From positions 9,899,817 through 9,963,816 of the forward strand of contig NW_024756914.1 of NCBI RefSeq assembly GCF_018991925.1: a stretch of 64,000 nt of DNA. Direction: 5' to 3'. The notes beneath the pieces are model-generated. The model had not been told where the DNA came from. It made no database searches and was given only the letters and a program-made list of their open reading frames with translations. Positions 10,290 through 20,041 of this stretch are shown here, in pieces. A program made the translations under genes and the position numbers. Numbering within the stretch: the first letter of the stretch is position 1; every line of letters starts with the position of its first letter. The DNA is from Homarus americanus (lineage: Eukaryota; Arthropoda; Malacostraca; Decapoda; Nephropidae).

Positions 10290-13200
10290 AAGCTATCTGG
10301 GTGGTGGGTATCGTGTGATGACCCGGAGTAGGTGGTGAATGTGGTCTGTATGGGCCTTTCTGGTTAGATTGGCCGCTGGTGTTGTGTGTGTTTCTTGGGA
10401 GATTTGAGTTCTGTTTCGGAGGCTTTGTGTGACCTCGCAATCGAGGAGATAGTGTTCAAGTGGGTTGGCTGCTGGCTCCTGACAGTAGGTGCATTCCATG
10501 ACGTCATTTCCGATCATCTGCCAGGAGCACTTGTACCCTAGTCGTAGTCGATGAAGGCTGACTTGGGTTGTCTTGGAGTTTTCTTGTCAGCGAAAGGTGG
10601 TTCCCCTTTTGTGGCCGCCAGGTACCATTTGGCTGATTGGGAACCAGCGTTGAGTGCGTGAAGGAAGCTCTTTTTGATGTGGAGCTTGGTAGTCTTTCTG
10701 AGGTGATTCTTGATCTGTTGCACGCTTGCTGGAACTGGATGTGTACGCTACTAGAACGTGTAGCTGCCTTGGCTGCTTCGTCTGCCACGTCGTTTCCTCC
10801 GATCCCTACATGACTGGGAATCCAGTGTAAGACGACTGGTCGGTTTTGGCTTTGGAATTCCTGTAGCTGTGCGAGGATCGAGGTGATGATGTGGACGTTG
10901 TCTCTTGGTTGACTGTGTTGCAGCGCCTGCATGGCCGATTTCGAGTCCGTGTGAATTATGACGGACTTGTTGTGTTGTGTTGCAGCGTGTTGTAGGGCCT
11001 TTGAGATTGCTACCAGTTCTGTTTGTAGGGTGGAGCAGTCATTGGAAAGTCTCCATTGGAGGGTCTGACCTTGGGTGTAGAAGGCCGCTCCGGATCTATG
11101 ATGTTTTGGGTCCACCGAGCCGTCTGTGAAGTATGATGCTGCATCAGCCGGTGTCTCGGTGGCTATGGCTTCGAGAGTTATTTTTTTGAGGTCCTCCTTC
11201 TGGAGGTTGGCTTTACTATCGCCTAGGTCGGTGAATTTGAGTGTGGCTGGTGGAGGGCTCCATGGTGGAGGAACAGCGTAACCATTGTCTCGTGTGTCTT
11301 GGTTGTTCTTGACGAGTGTTTCTGCTTGCAGGTGTCGGATGACCTCGCTTGCCTCGTGCGACCAGGTGGCCCCTCGCACTCTGTGGTCGAGGTGGAGGGA
11401 GGCACTGATTCGAATCTTGGCAACTGTGGGCTTGTCTGCTCTACAGATTTTGGCGAGGAGACCGGCTGTCACCTGCTTGACTCGTACTGCCAGGGGTGGT
11501 AGCTCGGTTTCCATTTGCAGATTGCAAATTCTGGTCCACATGGGTGCTCCGAGCATGGTCCTGAGAGCATTGTTTTGGATGACTTCTAGCTTAGCTATTT
11601 GGTCTTCTCTCAGTCCAATGAGTGCTGGAGCACTGTAATCTACCAGCGATCTGATGGCGGCTGTGTAGTAGGCTTTGAGCACATGAAGGTTTGCTCCTGC
11701 GGATTTGCTGGTGAGCGACCTCATTATATTGTGTCTGCTCTTCGTCCTGTGCCTGAGATACTCGAGTTGCGGCTTGAAGGTGAGTTTCTGGTCAAACCAG
11801 ATTCCAAGACACTGGTGGGCGTTGGTCCAGACTACCGGCGTGTTTTGTATGGAGAGCATCTTGTCTGGTGTGTCTGTGCAGATGGCCATCGCTTTCGACT
11901 TGGCTGGATTTATCTTGAGTCCAAGTCTGTTGCACTCCTCTTCTATAAGTTGGAGTGCGTGTTGCGTGTTGGCTAGTCTGTTCGATCCTCTTACTATAAG
12001 CTGTAAGTCGTCTGCATAGCATAGGAGCTTGGCTGTTTGTCTGAAGGGAAGTTTGACTAGATTTTCCATCAGGACATTGAACAGCATTGGACTGAGGATG
12101 CCTCCTTGTGGGGTTCCGTTTTCGTGGACCCTGTAGCTTGAGGTTGCTCCCTGAAAGCGTACTCGTGCTTCTCTCTGTGTGAGGTAGTTCTGGATCCACC
12201 CCAGCAACCTTCCTTTGACGCCTTTTTTAGCGAGCGTAGTTGTAATGGCCAATGGATTTGCTAGTTCGAAGGCTTTCTCCAGGTCGAGGAAGACCACCAG
12301 AGCTGGTTTGTTGTCCACTGTGCTGAGTATCTCGGCGATGTTGTTGCCTGTGCCGGTGTTCTCGGTGTAAGCAAAGATGTGAGGGTGTGGGCTGCCTACT
12401 TTCCACTTGAGTCGGTTGAGAGCCATTCTTTCTCCCGTCTTCGCTATGCAGCTGAGAAGGGAGATGGGCCTCGGTTTGTCTGGTTCTCTGGGCTTCGGAA
12501 TGGGCTGTATATCTGCCTTCTTCCATTCCGGTGGGAGTCTTTGTGCTGTCCACGAAGCATTGATGGCTTGCAGCAGAGCCTCGTGTCCGGCTGTACCGGC
12601 ATGAGAAAGCATGGAGTAGGTTATCCTGTCGGCCCCTGGAGCTGTGTCCTTGCTTCGTTTTAGCAACTTCTGGAGTTCTTGCTGGTTGAAAGGTCTGTCA
12701 GTGTCATCTTCACTGTTGCAGGCCTCTTCGATCATCTGGAGTCTGACCTGTCGCAGACGCCGTTGTGTCTCCTCCGCCTGTCTCGGGAGGTTCTTCGTTG
12801 CTGCTCGGTCAGAGAACAGTTTTGCAAGTCTCTCGGCTTCCTCTTCTGGGTTGGGATGAGTTGGTGGTGGTGGTGTTGCCTTCCCAGATGCCCTTCGGAT
12901 CTGGGCCCACATCTTGCCAAGGGAGGTGTGCTCGTTCAGTTCGGAGCACCACTTGAGCCAGCTTACGTTTTTAATTTCTTCCTTCTCTTCCCTGGTATCC
13001 TTAACTATGACTTGCAGGAGATGTCTGTTTGTTGCCGTGGGATGTCTCCTGTAGTTTCTTCGGGCCATGTTCACTCTGTGGTTGAGTTCTTTCACCCTGG
13101 GACAGTAGTACCAGTAATCATTGTACTGTCTTGATGTGGGTTTTGTTTTTGGGATAGCCTCTTCTGCCGCTAGGTGAAACGCCTCGACCAATTGGTGGTG

Positions 13201-14010
13201 GAGGGTTGTCTCATCCGCGGGTGCTGCGCCGGCCGGCTGTGATTTTTCGCGCCACTTAGCCAGGTGTTTCTTGAAGAGTCCCCAGTCTGCCTTTTGAGTG
13301 TTGTATCTCCATCTCGGGGGGGGTGGAGTGGGGAGTTTGTTCACCTTCAGCGTTGTTAGGGTGGCGAAGTGGTCACTGGTCAGCGTGGGGTGTATCTGCC
13401 AGGAGGCCGAAGGCTGTAGTGCACTGGAGACGAAGGTTAGATCTAGCCTTCCTCCCCTAGTGTGGGTGGGCTCTCCGGTGTTCAGGAGGCAGATCTCGGG
13501 TGTATCTTGAAAGGTGGTGTATAGGTGTAGGCCGTCTTCATTTGTGGGGCTTGCCGAGCTTAGGAAGGGATGATGTGCGTTGAAATCCCCTCCTATGAGT
13601 GTGGCGTGGTCAGCGGCCGAAGCAAATAATTGAGTAACCTCCAGTGAGCCCCTTGGGTTCTTGTAGATGTTGTGAACAGTTAATTCCCGTTCTTGGAGGG
13701 TTACTTTGACGGCCTGTGTCTCGATGTTTTCCCCACATGGAAATTGCTGCGTGACATCGGCGGAGGGTATGCTTGACTTGACCAAGATCATACATCCTCT
13801 TGTTGACGCCTGCGTGAAATGCCTCCTGTATGTCTTGTAACCGCTGAATTTGAAACAGTGGTGTTCTTGTAGAAGTGTTTCTTGTAGGAGTATGATGTCA
13901 AGCTTGTCCTTGGCTGCTGCTTCTTGTAGGAGGTGTTTCTTGTTTTTGATGCCCTGAGCATTCCATGTAAGGATGTTCAGGGTGCTGATGTTTTCCACCA
14001 CTGTTTCATC
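10290..14010 (-). pseudogene. LINE ORF2: endonuclease, reverse transcriptase, RNase H, zinc-knuckle end
   Basis: Frame open from the ORF1 overlap (about 14010) to 10504, then broken. The endonuclease (about 13975-13340) shows ILTWNAQGIKN, IILLQETLL, LIGGDFNAHHPF and LTSDHFATL. The reverse transcriptase (about 12700-11900) shows FLDLEKAFELANP, NGTPQGGILSPMLFN and LLCYADDLQLIV, with both Asp of YADD present. RNase H (about 11135-10760) shows SYFTDGSVD, TLQTELVAI, IIHTDSKSAMQAL and WIPSHVGIGGNDVADEAA. All catalytic residues I can check are there. Two frame shifts near 10725 and 10540 separate the C-terminal part, which ends with the CTYCQEPAANPLEHYLLDC zinc-knuckle-like motif at about 10470. It is a young, nearly intact copy inactivated mainly by those two shifts and the 5' truncation. 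Confidence 0.9.
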
Positions 14011-15582
14011 GGGGACTTCTGGTGGTTCTCGATGGAGATGTCCAAGCTCGATTCCAACTGGATCAGGTTCATATCTTCGTGTTCTGTGGTTTTTGCCTTC
14101 TGGGCCGTGGTTCGGTTCAGGGGAGTTGAAACGTCCAGTTTCTTTCTGGGAGCTGTCGGTATCTTGGGTTCTCTGGTGGCCTTCTTCGGTGTAGAGTGTA
14201 CCTCGGCTGTCACTCGTGTGCGGACCGGCGTGGCTTCCTGCACTGAGGTGGCTGGAGCTGTGGCGACTTGCCCGAGGACGCTCCCCATGAGTATTTGGAG
14301 CTGTGTGGGTTGGATCTTGTGGCCCAGTAGTCCGGCTAGGCCCTCCGCGAAGGTTGTCAGTACCTTGGCTAGGTCTGATACGTGTATCATTCCTTCTGGT
14401 GCCTTGGTGTGTGCTTCTTTTGTCTTGCTCGTGGTTGTCGTTGTCTGCTGCTTGGGTGGCTGAGGTGTGGCTGTAGTGAGGCCAGGAAACTGGGCTGCAC
14501 TTTGGGTGTTGACTGGCTGAGGAGGTTGTCTTTGTTGTTTTGGCCTTTGGGTTCCCCACACGAAGGTACTTGGTGGGGCTGGTGTGTAGGCGGTGGGGGC
14601 CGGTCTTGCTGCTGGTCGGTTTGCCTGGACCCTCTTTGTTCTCTCGGAGCATCCAGGATTCCAGGCGTGGTGTTTGCCCCCGCAGTTGGCACACTTGGGG
14701 GCAATTTTTTCCCCATTTTTCAGCTTGGTGAGGCAGGAGTGTGTGCCGTGCTTCTGTGCGCAGACTGCGCAGATTTCCTTGTACGTGCACCTTGTCTGAT
14801 GGTGCCCGTATTTTTGGCATCTGAAGCACCGCAGGGGCTCTGGGACGAAGGGCCTCACTTCGTAGATCCCCCAGGTTTTGAGGTCTATGGTGCTGGGGGG
14901 TGAGCCGTAGTGCGTTATGAGCACTTGTTTCGTGGTGGCCGTCTTGTCGGACAGGGGAGAGCATCTCTCGACTTTTAGGATCTTCGGGTGGTTCTCCAGG
15001 GGTTCGAGAGGTAGTTCCTTTGGGTACCGGAGGACTACCGACTTCATCAGTTTCTGGGCGGGGTCTAGCTTGGTTGAAGTAATGGTGGTGGTGTTTTGCA
15101 GGTAAGTGTCGAGGGTGGTGGCGGAGTTCTTGTCTTTGGGGTGAACGATCATCTCCCCCTTTAGGTTGGGCCGCACTGAGAACTTGGCCAGAGGATTTAG
15201 CTTTTCCATCTCTGTGACGGCGGCATATGTTGTTTTTGCGTCCGTTTTCGTGATCCGGAATTTTGGCAGTGTCGTTGGAGGTGAGCTGGTGGTGGTGATG
15301 GGTGCCTTTGGGGCTGCTTGACGGCATTCGTTTCCCGAAAAAGCACGTCGGCGTTTCTTGTTTTCTACCTTCGTCCAGTTGTCCTCAGTAGCGGTAGCAG
15401 TGGTGGTGGTGGTGGAGGTGGTGGTGGTGGTGGAGTTGTTGGAGGTGGTGGCAGTGTTCCTACTTTTCAGGGCTTCATTGAAGGCGCGTAACTGGTCTGC
15501 TTTCTCTGTGAGAAGCCTGTCGTAGTTCGGGTCGTCAGGTTGGCGGTTCAGGCGGGGGTCGATACGATACGAAGTCTTTAGT
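13977..15582 (-). CDS. LINE ORF1 (Gag-like with zinc knuckles), 5'-truncated
   Basis: The first ATG is at 15209, giving 410 codons, but the same frame is open back to about 15582 with a Thr-rich, low-complexity segment and KTTYAAVTEMEKLN straddling that ATG. The real start was therefore upstream and is lost. Zinc knuckles lie at about 14855-14660: CFRCQKYGHHQTRC, CAVCAQKHGTHSC, CANCGGKHHAWNPGC. The C-terminal half is Pro/Thr/Lys-rich. The protein would coat element RNA. Its end overlaps the start of ORF2, as commonly seen in two-ORF LINEs. A long open frame in a third frame over the same bases (basic, His/Pro-rich) is a shadow of this gene. Confidence 0.8.
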
Positions 15583-15585
15583 TAA

Positions 15586-15785
15586 GAGGTGAAAGAAGAT
15601 TATTAGGAGTTGAAGGAAAAGTGGTGAAACTGAAATACAGTAGGAGTAGAAAGAATCTGGGCTCAACCAGATCGCTTCATCTTTCTTATTGGTGTTTTGT
15701 CTTTGTTCTGCTCCCTTGGGTCGTCAGACCTTTGTATTAATATTGGTTTATTTATATAATGCTGCTTATTATTATTATTTGTTAT
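15586..15785. other. unassigned 200 bp between LINE 5' end and Jockey 3' end
   Basis: No open frame or repeat recognised. It ends in a TTATTATTATTATTTG run that is probably the A-rich tail of the adjacent minus-strand Jockey 3' end. Confidence 0.4.
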
Positions 15786-16380
15786 TGTTGGAGTTAGTGA
15801 GCCCGCCCAGGTCCTTGTGTAACTGGGAGGGTAGTCACTTTTTTTTGAGGTGTTAGTTAAGTGTTAGTTGTGTTAGTCTAAAGGTACACTGTATGGAGAG
15901 GCCTGCCAGGTTCTTAGTGGAGCTGGTTGGTCACTCTCATCTTTATTCCTCTAGTAATGTTTTATGTAGAAATGTGTATGTTGAGGCAGGAGGTGGTTCA
16001 ATTACTTCTTCCTGGCTGATATAGCTGGGAGGGTAATCACATTATTATTATTAATATTATTAATATTTTTTTATTTTTTTATTTATTTTTTATTTAATTT
16101 TTTTTTGAGTTAGTGAGCCCGCCCAGGTCCTTGTGTAGCTGGGAGGGTAGTCACATTTTTATTTATTTATTTTTTTTTTTTTACTAAGATGTTAGTTCAA
16201 TGTTAAATGTTAAATGTTAAATGTTAAATATTAGTTATGTTAGTCTAAAGGTACGCTGTATGGAGAGGCCTGCCAGGTTCTTGTGGAGCTGGTAGGTCAC
16301 TCTCATCTTTTATTCTCTCTATTAATGTTTTATATGTATATTGGGGCAGGAGATGGTTCAATTACTTTCTTCCTGGCTGA
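15786..16380 (-). repeat. two tandem copies of a Jockey-type 3' end
   Basis: Copy A (about 15786-16040) and copy B (about 16100-16380) share GTGAGCCCGCCCAGGTCCTT, TAGTCTAAAGGTAC, GGCCTGCCAGGTTCTT and TGGTTCAATTACTT in the same order. Each ends, on the minus strand, in an A-rich tail (at about 15760-15790 and 16038-16100). Copy A begins inside the ORF2 stop region, so it is a separate, severely 5'-truncated insertion or a tandem duplication. A TTAAATG short repeat (16200-16225) is specific to copy B. The same 3' UTR words recur near 27710. Confidence 0.85.
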
Positions 16381-16954
16381 TTTAAACCAACTGTGTTCTT
16401 GGAATTCTTCGTTGTCTATATTATTTATCCAGTTTTGATATGTTTCTGTGTTAAGTTCAGTCACTTTTTTCCAAATATTTACAGCTTTGTTGTGTATATC
16501 TACATTGATTGCTAAGAGGTTTGCTCTCTTGTGTAGCTGTTCATTATTGATGTGGTCTGTATATTTTATGTTATATATAAATCTGAGGGCTATATTTTGT
16601 ACTGTTTGTAACCTTTTAATGCACGTTTTACTAAGGATGTTGAATGGGATGGGTGGGTAGTCCATAATTGATTTAACAAGGGCAATATAAATCTTTCTTT
16701 TGTTATTAATGCTAAGGTTCTTAAAGCGTTTTATTTTTGATAATCTTATTCTTGCCTGTCGTTCTTTATCTTTTAAGTATGTTATATATCCTCTTTTTGT
16801 TAGTTTTAATCCAAGCATCCTACCTTCAGTGTCGTATGGGTATAATTCCTGGTCGACTATTACTGGACTTGTTTTAATCTTGGCTATTGGTATTATCTTG
16901 AATTTGTTCTTATTTGTCCTGATTTTCCATTTTTTCTCAAAATCAGGAATTGAG
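16327..16954 (-). pseudogene. Jockey-type ORF2 C-terminal part (end of RT and C-domain)
   Basis: An open frame of about 208 real codons ending at a stop near 16330. Recognisable parts are FEKKWKIRTNKNKFKIIPIA (the palm segment just after the catalytic Asp pair), EGRMLGLKLTKRG, a Lys-rich helix and YPPIPFNILSKT with CIKRLQTVQNIALR. These line up with the same part of the element at 53787-55553. The copy is 5'-truncated at 16954, where it meets an oppositely oriented 5' UTR of a Jockey-type element. The first ~10 residues of the open frame (before SIPDFEKK) belong to that other segment and are not part of the protein. Confidence 0.85.
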
Positions 16955-17083
16955 GCACGTGTAGCGCAAGAGCCAATCACGGGAGAGAACGCGAAAGGTG
17001 TGAAACTCTCTGATCCTGAGCTTGAGGTGGAAGGTCAAGACTAGGTCCGCACCATAGACCTAGTCTCTTGGCGTAGCTGGATC
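16955..17083 (+). repeat. inverted 5' terminus of a Jockey-type element
   Basis: About 120 bp starting GTAGCGCAAGAGCCAAT match the sequence at 34027-34175, which there leads into an ORF1 start codon. It is in plus orientation, head-to-head with the minus-strand RT fragment. Relative to the 34-kb copy it lacks about 22 bp near the middle. It ends where the Gypsy LTR fragment begins. Confidence 0.85.
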
Positions 17084-17175
17084 TACGCTGATTGGCTGGT
17101 AAACGAGCGGCAGGAGCTCAGTTGGTAGTTGTAGGGGAGAGGATCCCCTACAATACTCCCCCTCCCCTCCGGGCG
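17084..17175 (-). repeat. probable polypurine tract and truncated 3' LTR of Gypsy-1
   Basis: On the minus strand GGAGGGGAGGGGGAGTAT is followed by TGTAGGGGATCC, which fits a polypurine tract plus the TG start of an LTR. Only about 65 bp remain before the Jockey 5' segment. It does not obviously match the start of the 1.57-kb block at 25334-26904, so that pairing is unproven. Confidence 0.45.
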
Positions 17176-17435
17176 CGGCGGGAGACTGGATGTTGGCCGG
17201 GTTGCATCCCACAAGTGATACATACCGGGCAGGTGTACGTACGACTCGGCCGCTGCAGGTGACAACTCCTTCTAGTGACACAAAACGTGTGGGAGAATCA
17301 GGGGGAGGAGGAGGGTTTTAGATTAGAGGAGGTTGTACAAGCAATGGTTGTTGTGCTTCTGTCGCGGCAGGGGCAGCGTCCTCAGGTCACTGGCTGGGTT
17401 GACTGGGTCAAGGGCAGGGACCACGTCAGGAGGAG

Positions 17436-17626
17436 GGTCCATGACAACAGCAGGTTCCACGACAGGAGCAGGTTCTACTACAGCAGCAGGGTCCACGACA
17501 GCAGCAGGGTCCACGTCAGTAGGAGGGTCCATGACAGCAGCAGGGTCTAAGACAGCAGCAGGTTCCACAACAGCAGCAGAGTCCACGACAGCAGCAGGGT
17601 GCAGGACAGGAGCAGGGGGTACCTGA
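17436..17626 (-). repeat. 18-bp minisatellite in the 3' part of Gypsy-1
   Basis: About ten tandem variants of GGTCCACGACAGCAGCAG. In one minus-strand frame they encode a Pro-Ala-Ala-Val-Val-Asp type hexapeptide repeat; in the frame continuous with pol they encode a Cys-rich tail. The unit keeps the frame. Confidence 0.9.
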
Positions 17627-20041
17627 GGGTGAAAAGAGGGTGCCCAGAAATGTCGTGGGCGGGGTGTTGCTGAAGGTGGTAACTGCGGGTAGACTGGTGC
17701 AGGCATAGTTTTTTTGTGGGTGCTGCTGGGCTGGGGACCCAACGGGTAAGGTGTCCAGCTTGATTCGGTCTATGCTGACGGTGTCGTGTCTGCCATTGTG
17801 GATAATCGTCAGGAACTTCGCTGAACGGGTAACAACCTGGAATGGTCCATGGGAGAGGCGTTGAAGTGGGTTGCGGTGAGCATCATGCCTGACGAAAACA
17901 TACCCGGCAGTGAGTAGTGCAAGAAGGATGTGTTCAGGGCGCCGAGGGGGCTGGCGTGGAGCAGTAGCCCTGAATGCAGAAACTGCTTGTCGTAACTTTT
18001 GGAGTAAGTCGTGACGAACGGCAGGAGTGGATTGGTGGAGGTCAGAAGGGAGTGAGAAATCTCCGGGTAGGCGAAGGTGCTCGCCTATGGTGAAATCTGC
18101 TGGGCTACAGTCCATGTCCTCCTTGTGTGAAGCATGGATGCCGAGGAGCACTAAGGGTAGCTCATCCATCCAGCTGTATTGGTCGTGCTGTGCCTTGAGT
18201 GCGTCCTTCAGCTGCCGGTGAAACCGCTTTACCACGCCGTAGGATTGAGGGTGGTATGCGGTAGTGTGTTGCCTAGAATTGCCGAGGAACTGTAGGAGGC
18301 TGTGCCAAAGTTGTGACTCAAACTGGGCTCCTCGGTCAGTGATGACGGTTGCAGGGGGGCCGAAGCGGAAAACCCAACCGGACATGAAGGCGAGGACGGC
18401 AGACTCTGCTGTAGCATTGGGCATGGGGATGGCTTCTGTCCACCTGGTGAAACGGTCGATGCAGGTGAAGATGTAGGTGCTACCGCAGGATGATGGAAGA
18501 GGTCCCACGATGTCGAGGTGCACTACTTGAAAACGTTCTTTGGGTATAGGGAAGATTTCTAAGGGGACCCGTGTGTGACGATGTATTTTGGAGGACTGGC
18601 AGGCCAGGCATTGGGCAGCCCATTTCTTAGTATCTGTCTTGATGCCGGGCCAGATGACACGTTGCGTGAGGAGGCGCTGGGAGGCCCGCACACCAAGGTG
18701 GCTGAGACCATGGATGCGGTCGAAAACAGTTCGGCGGTGGACGTGAGGCACGAACGGTCTAGGCTGCCCACAGGCGATGTCGCACCACAACTTGATGTTC
18801 GTGCCGGGAACAGGGAGTTCTTGGAGTGTGAGGCCTGAGGGAGATATCTTGTATGCTACCAGGTCTTCGTCATTCTTTTGAGCCGCGGCGAGGTGCCCGT
18901 AATCAATGGGTGGAGATGAGGGAAGAATGTTGGATATACAACGAGAGAGGGCGTCGGCGATCTCGTTGTGGCTGCCTTTAATGTGTTGGACGTCGCTGGA
19001 GAACTCCGAGATGTAAGCCAAGTGGCGCAGGACATGAGGTGTATGGGACTGGGAGGCTGAAGCAAAAGCGTGGAGGAGGGGCTTGTGATCAGTGAAGATG
19101 GTGAACTGATGGACCTCGAGGAAGTGCTGGAAATGCTTGACAGCCAGGTATACAGCCAGGAGTTCTCGATCGAAGGCACTGTACTTGTGGTGTGGTGGTT
19201 GGACCCGTTGTGAGAAGACTGCAGTGGGCATTATAATTCCGTTGATCTCCTGCTCACAGACCGTGCCCACTGCAGTAGAAGAAGCATCTGTTGTGAGAGT
19301 GGTCCGGGCGTTAGGTGCGAGGTGGGCCAGGAGGGTAAGGCGTGTGATGTGCTGTTTGATAGCGGTGAATGCCGTAACAGCCTCTTCAGTCCACACGAGA
19401 GGATTGTGAGACGTCTTTGGGAGTCCCTTGAGAAGGTCGTAGAGGGGGACTAGGGCGGTGGCAGCGTTGGCAATGAAGCGGTGGTAGTAGTTGACTAAAC
19501 CCAGGAATTCTCGGAGTTTCTTCGCCGTTTCAGGTTTGGGGAACTCCCTAATGGCAGTTATCTTCTGTGGTAGGGGTTGGATGCCACAAGGCGAGACTCT
19601 GTGACCGAGGAAATCAATGGAGGAGGTTCGGAAGAAGCACTTAGCAGGATGAACTTTCATGTTGTTGTTGTTCTGCAGGCGTTGGAGAAGGAGTTGTAGG
19701 TGGTGATGATGCTCGGTAGAAATCGAAGATGCGACGAGGATGTCGTCTATGTAGACGGTGACAAAATCGAGGTCGAGAAGCATATGGTCAATGTACCTCT
19801 GGAAAGCCTGTGCTTCTGTGTATCTGCAGCTGCTACTGGGATCTGGTGGAAGGCATGTCTCCAAGTCGATCTTCGAGAAGATGGTCTTGCCATGAAGTTT
19901 GTGGTAGAAGTCCTGGACATGCGGAATAGGTTACCTGTCAGGTTTGGTGGCGAGGTTCAGGGCTCTGTAGTCTCCACACACATGTGAAGAGGAAATACCC
20001 AGGGACTCTTTGAAGGACGAATGATGCCTTAATGCAGTAGT
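17516..20041 (-). pseudogene. Gypsy-1 pol: RT end, RNase H, H2C2 finger, integrase
   Basis: A 782-codon frame is open from 19864 to 17516, preceded (20041-19865) by RT sequence in other frames. RT: YIDDILVAS retains both Asp near residue 39, but about 25 residues between HQIPVA and AFQRYID are deleted. RNase H: TTDASSTAVG, FDRELLAVYLAV, IFTDHKPL, HNEIADALSR. The zinc finger HGLSHLGVRASQR..CLACQ is complete. The integrase core has VHLDIVGPLP and VITDRGAQFES, but the third catalytic position reads GVVKRFHRQLK, so the usual Glu is Lys. A C-terminal GPFQVVTRS segment follows, then a repeat-encoded tail. The protein would make and integrate cDNA; the substitutions argue against activity despite the long open frame. 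Confidence 0.9.

Larger units (their letters stand above)
10006..15585 (-). mobile_element. RNase H-bearing LINE (I-superfamily-like), 5'-truncated
   Basis: A minus-strand non-LTR element with a zinc-knuckle ORF1, an ORF2 with endonuclease, RT and RNase H, a 3' UTR (10022-10290) and a CAA-repeat tail (10006-10021). The presence of RNase H after the RT separates it from the Jockey and CR1-like copies elsewhere in the window. The ORF1 frame is open from a stop at about 15583, but no start codon lies before residue M at 15209, so the 5' end is lost. About 5.6 kb remain. Confidence 0.85.

Noticed and set aside
14011..15327. N-terminal ~440 codons of the long frame that continues into LINE ORF2
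   Set aside because: They overlap ORF1 in another frame, are His/Pro/Arg-rich low complexity and match no domain, whereas ORF1 carries zinc knuckles over the same bases.
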